From Calidifontibacillus erzurumensis (GTDB lineage: Bacteria > Bacillota > Bacilli > Bacillales > Bacillaceae_J), in assembly GCF_013303125.1 (NCBI RefSeq), contig NZ_JABTTE010000008.1, positions 55,561 to 119,560 of the forward strand: DNA of 64,000 nt, written 5' to 3'. A program made the position numbers and the translations under genes. The notes under the pieces were generated by a model. The model ran no database searches and was not told the DNA's origin. It saw nothing but the letters and a program-made list of their open reading frames with translations. Within the stretch, counting starts at the first letter, position 1; every line of letters begins with the position of its first letter. Of the stretch, positions 34,519-41,885 are shown piece by piece.

Positions 34519-34654
34519 GTTCTAACAACTCCATATCCTCGTATTCTTCTAAAGGAATTATCGTTCCATCATCGCAAATAATCGCTTCGTAATCATCGCA
34601 GGCGCTATCATTTCCATACCAATGATGTACTTTTACGACTTTAAATTCAGTCAT
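34496..34654 (-). CDS. 52-residue acidic protein
   Basis: A short frame from ATG 34654 to a TAA at 34496-34498: MTEFKVVKVHHWYGNDSACD then an acidic stretch ending in LLERGSTELK. Its ATG overlaps the TGA of the upstream gene (ATGA), typical of coupled phage genes, and it overlaps the next frame by 23 bp. No family recognised. Confidence 0.55.
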   Translation of the reverse strand: MTEFKVVKVHHWYGNDSACDDYEAIICDDGTIIPLEEYEDMELLERGSTELK

Positions 34655-34893
34655 TCTTCCAACTCCCTTATCATTTTTTCTAGTAATCGCTGTTTCTTTT
34701 TCTTACGTTGCGGAAAATCTCTATCGAGCAACGTTTGAGATATTAAATCAATTATTCGCTCTACCGATACCCACACCCCAAACTTATACTCAACGGTTTT
34801 ACCTTCGTAAGTAACACGGGCGATCTGTTTTTTGTCACCTGACGGATATAACAGACCAGGAGAACATATCATTACATGAAAATCTCTTAACAT
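34651..34893 (-). CDS. Small protein of the element, unknown
   Basis: 80 residues, RBS GGAGGTAATCG. Beta-rich start (MLRDFHVMICSPGLLYPSGD) and a basic helical end (FPQRKKKKQRLLEKMIRELEE). No family recognised. Confidence 0.6.
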   Translation of the reverse strand: MLRDFHVMICSPGLLYPSGDKKQIARVTYEGKTVEYKFGVWVSVERIIDLISQTLLDRDFPQRKKKKQRLLEKMIRELEE

Positions 34894-34941
34894 TCGATTA
34901 CCTCCGATAGCACTTGGCCGGTAATTATTTGAACTACTTTT

Positions 34942-35547
34942 CTAACCGACTTGCTCATTTGCGATCTTCATTTCTCTATCAAGCTGTTTAAACATCATCT
35001 CTGCTGTATAATGAGCATGTGCATCAACTAATTCTGCGATTACTTGTTCCTTTGGAACACCTCGCATCATGGACAGGTAATAAATAATCCCAGCCATATG
35101 ATCGTCTGTAAATTCTTCGTTTTCCAAAAAGAAAGTAACTAACGGTTTATCGGACTTTCGAGTATTACACCTTCTACATGCTCGTAGTACGTTATCAAGG
35201 CTATTAGCACCGCCCCTGCTCATACTTACAATATGTTCGAGTTCAATTGGCTCTCCGTCCGATTCTAGGCAGCCACAATACGAACAACCGTCGAATACCT
35301 CAAATAGCTTAATAACTTGCTCAAAAGATAAATCGTTTTTCACGCCGAATTTTTCCGCTCTTTCTTTCGCGTTATGGTACGCCCGATTCGCTCGACCTCG
35401 TAATGTTTCGTAATAACTGTATTTACAGGCAGCGCAACGATTTGTTATTCCTCCAGGTTGACGCTTATCCTTCTCGAATTGATCTAACGGTTTAATTTGG
35501 CCACATATGCGGCATTGACGTGTTTCTTCGTTATTTGTGGTACACAT
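34942..35547 (-). CDS. HNH endonuclease with extra zinc-finger
   Basis: 201 residues from ATG 35547 after GGAGTTTG; a frame reaching 35634 has no ribosome site. The N-terminus has CRICGQIKPLDQF with a second CAACK pair, a phage-type zinc ribbon. The HNH core is CSYCGC, LEHIVSMSRGGANSLDNVLRACRRCNTRKSDK. HNH proteins often assist terminases in cos-type phages, but this gene is 6 kb away from the TerS-like gene and may equally be a free-standing nuclease. Confidence 0.85.
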   Translation of the reverse strand: MCTTNNEETRQCRICGQIKPLDQFEKDKRQPGGITNRCAACKYSYYETLRGRANRAYHNAKERAEKFGVKNDLSFEQVIKLFEVFDGCSYCGCLESDGEPIELEHIVSMSRGGANSLDNVLRACRRCNTRKSDKPLVTFFLENEEFTDDHMAGIIYYLSMMRGVPKEQVIAELVDAHAHYTAEMMFKQLDREMKIANEQVG

Positions 35548-35639
35548 TTTTTCAAACTCCTTTTCTGTTGACAGAATATACATTGACTTATATAATATAA
35601 TTGTGGTTTTTTGTTGTTTTAAAAATTTGCCCAAAAAAA

Positions 35640-35858
35640 TTAAAGTTTAGATAGTTTATCAGCTTTTTCTAAGTTCTCGATAAATTCATCTGTAATATCG
35701 AATACTTTTGCAATTTTCATACGAACGCGAGGAGTGACCTTTACAAACCCCGATTCTATTTTCTCAACCATACTTTTACTAATGCCTAACTCTTTAGCGA
35801 ACTCTGCTTGCGTTTTATTTTTTTCATATCTAATCGCTTTAAATGTTTCAGGTTTCAT
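35640..35858 (-). CDS. XRE-family HTH regulator
   Basis: 72 residues: FKAIRYEKNKTQAEFAKELGISKSMVEKIESGFVKVTPRVRMKIAKVF is a Cro/CI-type HTH. RBS AAAGGAGTTG. A second regulator besides the 39664 one, placed inside the long minus-strand operon, so it could control the late genes. A set of TTCAA repeats lies just upstream (35860-35905). Confidence 0.85.
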   Translation of the reverse strand: MKPETFKAIRYEKNKTQAEFAKELGISKSMVEKIESGFVKVTPRVRMKIAKVFDITDEFIENLEKADKLSKL

Positions 35859-35993
35859 ATTGTTTCAACTCCTTTCAATTAACTTCAATATTACTTCAAA
35901 AAATTACTAAGCCAACTACGAAAAAAGGAGTAGCAGTCGGCATGAATACGAAAAACAAAGGAAACGTTGAATGACGGGAAGTTTTCTTCCCAC

Positions 35994-37073
35994 TTATATA
36001 CATTTTTCTACTACCCTATTTTCGTAAATTTCGAGTAAACGTTCGTGTATTTTCCTAGATACCGAGAAGTCTTTAGATCGGTCTAATTCTGTAATATGAT
36101 ACGATATAACCTCACCACAATTCCTATCGTATTCGTCTTTTAAATTCTTCCAATTTAATTCCCTGCGGTCATTACCACGTGGGTCGTAACGTTGACTTAA
36201 TTTTTCGTAATTTTTATCGTTTTCAATTTCGTTTAAACTTTTAAATACTGGTTTCTTTCTTCCGCCGTAATCGTGCGGCGACCTTTCCCCATCGATTGTT
36301 GTATATGCTTTTTTTGACAATTTACCGCGGTTAAACGAATCAGCATTTAGCACAATCTCACCGTAAACAAGTAATTCATATAGTTCCTTCGGACTGAAGA
36401 ACGGATATTCATATTGCTGTCGTTGCCAATCTCGTTTATAACGCGCCTCGTCGATATTATAAACGTTATTGTTGTACAATCGTTTTTGACGTCGACGTTC
36501 TTTTTCCTTTCGACAACTATCACCGCATACTTTTGCGATTCCATTCTTTGTTCTATCGATAAATTCCGATTCACATATTTCACAACGTTTAACCGTTAAC
36601 TTTGCTAACTGTCGCTTTTCTCCGATTGATAACGGCACTCCGATATATTGTCGCTCGATATAATTCCTCATATATTCCTGCGCCCCTTCGCCTAATGGTG
36701 GATATTCCTTCCGCAATTCCTCTAACGCTGATTCCTCGTTATTTGGCGAACGTTTCAACATCAACCCTCTTGCGTGATCCTCCGCTAAAATAAAGTCGGT
36801 TAGTAAATCGATAGCTGACACAGCTTTATCGTTGTAGGCTTGTCCACGAATAATAGTCGCTAATTCTTCTGCTATTCGCATACGTTCGACTAATGGCGTG
36901 TTACTATGCATCAAATAATCGGAGTTTTTCATATTAGGAAAATCAGTCTTTACCGTACTGACTAATACATTAAACGGTAAACTTTCGGCGTGTTCTTTGA
37001 ACCTGCGATTAACTTCTATGGTTAATTCCTTGATAGAATTATCGATATTTTTAGTCATTAATAATGCGAGCAT
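35994..37073 (-). CDS. Large unknown protein with a four-Cys zinc motif
   Basis: 359 residues, RBS AGGAGGGAGTTA six bases from ATG 37073. Residues 1-150 are helical; near residues 163-190 CEICESEFIDRTKN then VCGDSCRKEKERRRQKR gives a C-x2-C...C-x3-C zinc motif followed by a basic helix, like treble-clef nucleic-acid-binding proteins. The C-terminal half is highly charged. No family recognised. The largest unknown gene of the element; a replication or regulation role is possible. Confidence 0.65.
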   Translation of the reverse strand: MLALLMTKNIDNSIKELTIEVNRRFKEHAESLPFNVLVSTVKTDFPNMKNSDYLMHSNTPLVERMRIAEELATIIRGQAYNDKAVSAIDLLTDFILAEDHARGLMLKRSPNNEESALEELRKEYPPLGEGAQEYMRNYIERQYIGVPLSIGEKRQLAKLTVKRCEICESEFIDRTKNGIAKVCGDSCRKEKERRRQKRLYNNNVYNIDEARYKRDWQRQQYEYPFFSPKELYELLVYGEIVLNADSFNRGKLSKKAYTTIDGERSPHDYGGRKKPVFKSLNEIENDKNYEKLSQRYDPRGNDRRELNWKNLKDEYDRNCGEVISYHITELDRSKDFSVSRKIHERLLEIYENRVVEKCI

Positions 37074-37483
37074 TAACTCCCTCCTAAAATACGACGCCGG
37101 CTGCGCCGTTTATCTTGTCCTTTTTCTATTATTTATTCTTTTATTTAAAAAGAACGCCGAAGAATTAATATATTACCTTAGTATTACGTTTGAATGTTTT
37201 ACATTCTCCGTTTAATACTTCGTATAATATAACGTCTAATACCGTTCTTTATTACTAACGTATTTAATATCGAAAATATATTCTTATTAATAGTAGTAAG
37301 TTATTTTTCAAAGAAAAATGACTTACCGGATATATGAGTGTTAGCGAATATATCCGTATAACTTTTATATCGCTAATAACCGCCACAATCTTTTTAAATC
37401 TAGTTCTTTAAATCTCGTTAGTTAAATCTAGTTAACCGTAAATTCGTCACTATTCATAACGTTAAAACTTTACGATTATACCG
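37074..37483 (+). other. Intergenic region with 14-bp iterons and an inverted repeat
   Basis: About 410 bp. Three direct repeats TTAAATCT(A/C)GTT start at 37394, 37408 and 37422, exactly 14 bp apart. An inverted repeat CGGATATAT/ATATATCCG lies at 37327-37356. The region precedes the 359-residue gene on the minus strand and may be an operator or origin. Confidence 0.55.
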
Positions 37484-37930
37484 TTAATTATTTACGGTAT
37501 GGAATTTACTAACCCAATTACGGAGGCTGCGCTTCCGTTCCTGTTCTTCCTTTTGTAACGCTATTTTATATTTTTCCTCGGCTTCCGGAAATTGGCGAAA
37601 TAGTTCTTCCTGATCTAGCGGAATAAACGGTACATAATACTTCTTTCCTCGAATATCGGTAAAATCGATTAACCCGACGTCTTTTAACGTTTGTAAGTGC
37701 GCTCTAGTCGTAGGTTCTGTTTTACCGTATTCACGCGATAACCGTAACATCGACGGATAGGCACAACCTTCATCAGCGTTGTAGTAATCGACGATTAACG
37801 CATACAAATAATTCATTTCCGCCTTATAGCCATCGATATAGATATACCATTTTAAATTCGATGGTAATTTTATAAAGAAACTATCCTCCAACTTTTCCGA
37901 CTTGTTAAATACAATTCTGCTTCCTTTCAT
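37484..37930 (-). CDS. Winged-HTH protein, replication/regulator type
   Basis: 148 residues. The core NYLYALIVDYYNADEGCAYPSMLRLSREYGKTEPTTRAHLQTLKDVGLIDF is an HTH_36-like winged helix common in plasmid and phage replication initiators and regulators of Firmicutes, followed by a charged tail. RBS GGGTGATGGA. The iterons at 37394-37433 begin just beyond its 3' end and could be its binding sites. Confidence 0.7.
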   Translation of the reverse strand: MKGSRIVFNKSEKLEDSFFIKLPSNLKWYIYIDGYKAEMNYLYALIVDYYNADEGCAYPSMLRLSREYGKTEPTTRAHLQTLKDVGLIDFTDIRGKKYYVPFIPLDQEELFRQFPEAEEKYKIALQKEEQERKRSLRNWVSKFHTVNN

Positions 37931-38420
37931 TCCATCACCCTTTCGATAAATTAATAATTGATATAATGGAGCGCCCGACTGCTCTAACGTGAATAGCCGG
38001 GCTTGTCCAATATTAAGATGGCAAATATTTCAACTGGAATTTTTCCATGTAACTTGCCGTTTTTTGAGTTACTTTCTCAATCTCTCCCTTAGTTAAATTT
38101 GTTTTATTAATCGCCAAGCGTCAATCTGACGTAAATTTACCCTCTACTACTAATTACAATTTTCTTCATCGAACTACACACTTTGTACGAAACTTTTTTC
38201 GCCTATACGACTCTATGCGTATTAATTACAATCAAGTGTGCGTAAATCCCGAAAAATTACCGTTCTATATTTAATACCCAAATAAAAAGGTCAAATTGGT
38301 ACAAAAACATTTGTTCGCATCAGTAAAAAGTGCCCCGACGCCTTGAACCATGCGACTTTTACGCCTTTAAAAAATTTTTGGCCTCTCACTCCCGCCTATA
38401 GAGTAAGAAGCCGATTACAT
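37931..38420 (+). other. Non-coding region of the element
   Basis: About 490 bp without a supported gene. An imperfect inverted repeat GCCCGACT/AGCCGGGC lies near 37973-38004. The sequence has neither RBS-led ORFs nor a recognised RNA family; it could encode an RNA. Confidence 0.4.
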
Positions 38421-38474
38421 ACCCGCGTTTGCCGCCACGGGTCGATTATACGCGCCAACGTTTGCCGCCGTTGG
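38421..38474. repeat. Twin hairpins with identical 8-nt loop
   Basis: ACCCG...CGGGT (38421-38442) and CCAACG/CGTTGG (38455-38474) enclose the same loop TTTGCCGC (GCGGCAAA on the minus strand). The stems differ, so the loop is what is conserved. They lie 9 bp past the stop of 38483-38812. Looks like an RNA or DNA recognition element, not a normal terminator since no T-run follows. Confidence 0.6.
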
Positions 38475-38482
38475 TATTCCGA

Positions 38483-38812
38483 TCATCTAGCTTGTCTGAT
38501 TTCTAACGACATACTATCGATAACTAAACGTAATCCTTCCGCCATTTCGTTTAAATAAGCGCTAATCTCTTTGTATGTTTCCTGCGGTGAACGGTCGTAA
38601 CAAAACTCCGCCATGCCTTCTATTGTTTCGTAATATCCCGGAAATAACCAGCTAGGCTCTACGATATCCATAAATACTGTTTTCGATTCTTCATCGATTA
38701 CAAGCGCCAATTCATCGGTAATAAAGTAAATATCGAAGTACCATTCAAAATAAGAACCTTCAAAATCCGTATCATAAACGACTAAACTACCTTTACTTAA
38801 CGTGCCAAACAT
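38483..38812 (-). CDS. Small acidic early-region protein
   Basis: 109 residues, strongly acidic and aromatic (SYFEWYFDIYFITDELALVIDEE). RBS CGGAGGTATT. No family. Small acidic proteins next to a repressor switch in phages and satellites are often anti-defence or DNA-mimic factors, or act on the helper phage; that is analogy only. Confidence 0.6.
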   Translation of the reverse strand: MFGTLSKGSLVVYDTDFEGSYFEWYFDIYFITDELALVIDEESKTVFMDIVEPSWLFPGYYETIEGMAEFCYDRSPQETYKEISAYLNEMAEGLRLVIDSMSLEIRQAR

Positions 38813-38861
38813 TGTATAATACCTCCGAAATGTGTATTTTATTTTGCGTTGGTAATTGCCG

Positions 38862-39182
38862 TTACCAGCGCTTTTTATTTCGATATTCTAACGAACTAAC
38901 GTAATCTAGGAAGTCGAATAGCGACATATCGATTAGTTTCGATAAATCAACGCTAGTATACGGGTCGTCTAACCACGGTAAATTTATTTGAGCGATGCAA
39001 GGCGTCTCGTCCGTCACTTCCAATTTGCCTAGTGTTAATTCCCACACAGATAATCCGCTATCATCCGCTAATAATAAACGATTGTCGCCGTATAATATCC
39101 CTTTTTCTTCGATGCCGAACGGTTTACCTGTATCATCACTCCGACAATTATTTATAATTGTGACTATGCGCGGTTTACTCAT
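38862..39182 (-). CDS. Small acidic early-region protein
   Basis: 106 residues. N-terminus MSKPRIVTIINNCRSDDTGKP, then beta-rich and acidic with SLFDFLDYVSSLEYRNKKRW at the end. RBS AAGGAAGG. No family recognised. Second gene of the leftward transcript from the switch region. Confidence 0.6.
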   Translation of the reverse strand: MSKPRIVTIINNCRSDDTGKPFGIEEKGILYGDNRLLLADDSGLSVWELTLGKLEVTDETPCIAQINLPWLDDPYTSVDLSKLIDMSLFDFLDYVSSLEYRNKKRW

Positions 39183-39273
39183 TTACGACCTTCCTTTCGT
39201 AAAAACATCGATAATGGATAATAGCTGCCGCGAATCTTAACGTAAGCACGGCCGCGAATATAACGTCCGTAAA

Positions 39274-39519
39274 TCATTTCAAACAACCTCCATTCCACGC
39301 GACTTCATTGATCGGGTCTAATTCTTCGAGCGCTATTTTCGTTTTTTCGTACATGTCGCGGATACCTTCGTTGTCGTCCTTATGCCAGTTATGCTCTTCC
39401 ATCCATTCCTTGTAATGTCGTAACGCCATTCGAATAGTCGCCCATTCTTCGATGTCTGCTAACTCGATATAGGCTTTTTGATATCCTTTTAGGTTGTCAC
39501 GTTTTACGTGGATTTTCAT
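39274..39519 (-). CDS. Small early-region protein, first gene of the leftward transcript
   Basis: 81 residues, RBS AAGGAGGC. Helical and acidic, with YIELADIEEWATIRMALRHYKEWMEEHNWHKDDNEG. No family recognised. Its promoter faces the repressor gene, the position of Cro/antirepressor genes in temperate phages. Confidence 0.6.
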   Translation of the reverse strand: MKIHVKRDNLKGYQKAYIELADIEEWATIRMALRHYKEWMEEHNWHKDDNEGIRDMYEKTKIALEELDPINEVAWNGGCLK

Positions 39520-39539
39520 TTTTAATGCCTCCTTACAAA

Positions 39540-39630
39540 TTACATATGTGTAATTTATTTAATTACATATTACATAACTGTAATTCGTAAGTCAATATAG
39601 TTTGACGAAAAAATTTCGAATGTGTAATAT
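39540..39630. promoter_or_regulatory. Divergent promoters with symmetric TTACA-N4-TGTAA operators
   Basis: Plus promoter: TTGACG (39602-39607), 17 bp, TAATAT (39625-39630). Minus promoter: TTGACT (39595-39590), 17 bp, TAATAT (39572-39567). Operators TTACATATGTGTAA (39540-39553) and TTACATAACTGTAA (39570-39583) are perfect 5-bp inverted repeats; the second overlaps the minus -10. A related half-site pair (GTGTAATATGTAA, 39622-39634) covers the plus -10. Confidence 0.7.
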
Positions 39631-39663
39631 GTAAGAAAAAGGAATACGAAGGGGATTGGAGAA

Positions 39664-39882
39664 ATGGCACGTTATAAAGTAACGCCTAGACTTAATAAAA
39701 TATTGGAAGAACGCGGTTGGAAACAGAAAGACCTTGCAGCTAAAGCAGGTACAACAGAAGCAACGATAAGTAGATTTGACCGACAAAATAGATATGATAT
39801 TGAAACTTTAGTAATCATTAGTCGTGCGTTAGGATTAAGTATCGAGGATTTATTTATTATTGAAGAAAATAACGAGGAATAA
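39664..39882 (+). CDS. XRE-family repressor-like protein
   Basis: 72 residues: LNKILEERGWKQKDLAAKAGTTEATISRFDRQNRYDIETLVIISRALGLSIEDLF, a Cro/CI-type HTH. RBS GGGGATTGG. The only plus-strand gene of the element, divergent from the early operon, so the likely repressor binding the TTACA-N4-TGTAA operators between them. Confidence 0.87.
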   Translation: MARYKVTPRLNKILEERGWKQKDLAAKAGTTEATISRFDRQNRYDIETLVIISRALGLSIEDLFIIEENNEE

Positions 39883-39936
39883 GCGCTTGGATACGTTCCC
39901 AGCGCTTTTTTATTTCTACCGGTATTTATTACGTTC

Positions 39937-40209
39937 TTATTTTTCTTCTTGCTCTTCTAACTTTTTAATAACTTTTAGGTCATTGTGTACTGTTCCAACG
40001 GAAATACCTTCGTTTTTAGCTAATATCTCGTTAATTCTACCCGAATCACTTTGTACCAAGTTTGGTACAATGTCATTTCTTTGACCTTGCCTTTCTTTAG
40101 CTTTTATTCTCTCACTTACTTCATAGCGATTAAGGACGATACAACCTTTTTGACCTTTCGTTAAATCATCACGATTTAGCTTGGTTTCCGAAATGTAGTC
40201 CGTTCTAAT
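39937..40209 (-). CDS. ParB-like HTH ORF without a standard start codon
   Basis: An open frame of 90 codons: LNRDDLTKGQKGCIVLNRYE then SERIKAKERQGQRNDIVPNL and GRINEILAKNEGISVGTVHNDL, the HTH block of ParB-like proteins of phages. In frame, a TAG at 40210-40212 precedes and no ATG, GTG or TTG is available before residue 52. ATT 40207-40209 follows GGAGGG by only 4 nt. Either an ATT-started gene or the stub of a longer gene that lost its N-terminus. Confidence 0.5.
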   Translation of the reverse strand: MRTDYISETKLNRDDLTKGQKGCIVLNRYEVSERIKAKERQGQRNDIVPNLVQSDSGRINEILAKNEGISVGTVHNDLKVIKKLEEQEEK

Positions 40210-40212
40210 CTA

Positions 40213-40884
40213 ACCCTCCAGTGTTAAAAAATATTGCGTATATTTTTTACCCCCGAGTATGAAAAACAATTCGCGAATTTTAAATACACCTGTTGAGGGA
40301 GTATTAAAGGTCGGCTTGGGGGTATGCCGTTCTCTATAAAACCGATTGTATACACCTTGCATAAATATTCTAGATTATTACGTAAAATATTATTATTACG
40401 AATTAATATAAAATAAAAACGTTGATATACCGCGGTTTATTTAGTTCGAAAATAATGTCAATATACACGTTTTTATACATCGTTGATATGACGCGGTTTA
40501 TCGGCTATATGCGATCACTACCTCGTTAATAAAATTGCATAAAGTTATATTCGTATTTAACGCCCAACCCTAGAGTTTTTAAGCCGTCTGTCCGCTTGGA
40601 CGTTGCAGCAGATGTAATCGATACTATTACGATACCAATGCGATAAATACTCGATACATACCGTTATAACGTCTTTAAACGTTGGAAATACCGTTAATTG
40701 TAAACTATCGTTATACAGTTATTTCCAGCTATTAGACGATACTCAAACGTTTCTACCGTTCTATACGATACTTACTGATAATAAAGATAGTAGGCGGCTA
40801 TGCCGACTACAAGGCGTTAGCCTTTATAACGTTAGTATATCGTAATAACCGATAATAACCGCTAATACTCGGTCATAACCGACA
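40213..40884 (+). other. Putative origin/control region with repeats
   Basis: About 670 bp without a gene. A two-part repeat CGTTGATAT-nn-CGCGGTTTAT occurs at 40420-40440 and 40481-40501. A 12-bp palindrome AATTCGCGAATT lies at 40268-40279. AT-rich blocks lie between. Placed just after the replication-type HTH gene, so it may be the replication origin; not proven. Confidence 0.5.
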
Positions 40885-41712
40885 TTAACTGACGTAATAA
40901 TGACCGCCGTTATCTCGTAAAAACTCGAAAAACATATAGTCTATTTTTCGATTGATAACACCCCAAAAATATGCGATTGGTTTCGTTTTTATACGTTTCT
41001 TCCTCCATTTGGCGACAGTTTGCCTAAACGATTCCATACCGAGATTTAATACGTCATTATCCGTTAATTCGTATATATCACGAATATGATATGCACTTAT
41101 CCGAACCATTCGCCAGTATTCTTCGATTGTAGCTGCATCGTTAAAGAACGCTCCTACTAATTGTTTAAACGGCTCCGGTACATAATCGCTAGTAAACGAT
41201 TTATCTAGCTTGATAGATTCGATATTATCGTTATCCACACGCTCTATACGTTTATTTATATTATTTGTTTTAATAGAATTGAATTTGTTTTCGTGTGACA
41301 TATTTGCGCTATTATCGGTGGCCTCTTGTGTGACAGTTTCCGTCGTCTGCAATTCTTCTATCGGCTGGATAACGATAGCATTACTCGTTTGTTTCATATC
41401 GCTGCTTCGTTTCATTTCGTACTGCTTAACGATACCTAACGATTCTAATAATTGACATACTCGTATTACAGTACGGCGGCTTACTCCTACTATTTCCGCT
41501 ATTGTATTCTTAGCTAGGAATGACACGCCGGTATACTTCGCTGAATAACGATGTAATACGTCTAATACCTTTACTGCTGTATTCGTTAATTGATCGGCAT
41601 ATTGGCGCTTATAATGACGCACGGCGTTATTTAATTGATTAATATCGGTGAATGTCGCTAGATTGCGATACGTTTCCTCACTTGCGATTATTTCGATTTT
41701 TCTCCTTGCCAT
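40885..41712 (-). CDS. HTH replication-type protein of the element
   Basis: 275 residues, RBS CGGAGGAG. VKVLDVLHRYSAKYTGVSFLAKNTIAEIVGVSRRTVIRVCQLLESLGIVKQY is a winged HTH as in Firmicute replication initiators and related plasmid proteins. A polar, Asn/Thr-rich linker follows, then a helical C-terminal domain with YWRMVRISAYHIRD and AYFWGVINRKIDYM, the arrangement I associate with small-element initiators. Next to the integrase gene and the repeat-bearing region. Not certain that it is the initiator. Confidence 0.7.
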   Translation of the reverse strand: MARRKIEIIASEETYRNLATFTDINQLNNAVRHYKRQYADQLTNTAVKVLDVLHRYSAKYTGVSFLAKNTIAEIVGVSRRTVIRVCQLLESLGIVKQYEMKRSSDMKQTSNAIVIQPIEELQTTETVTQEATDNSANMSHENKFNSIKTNNINKRIERVDNDNIESIKLDKSFTSDYVPEPFKQLVGAFFNDAATIEEYWRMVRISAYHIRDIYELTDNDVLNLGMESFRQTVAKWRKKRIKTKPIAYFWGVINRKIDYMFFEFLRDNGGHYYVS

Positions 41713-41885
41713 TTCGTTCTCCTCCGATTAGAAGAACGCCGTTGCCCGTTATAATATCGAATATATGTTCTATTTTATGTATAGACGAATACAAATTGAC
41801 GAATCGTCTTTTTTTCGATATTATAAAGTTACTTATGGGATTTGTGGGCGTTTGACCATTGGCGCGGTCGGCGTCCTTTTCTTTT

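Noticed and set aside
39860..40084. Plus-strand frame after the XRE repressor gene
   Set aside because: Its product is low in regularity and lies antisense to the ParB-like frame, which has a recognisable HTH; the plus frame has no ribosome site of its own.
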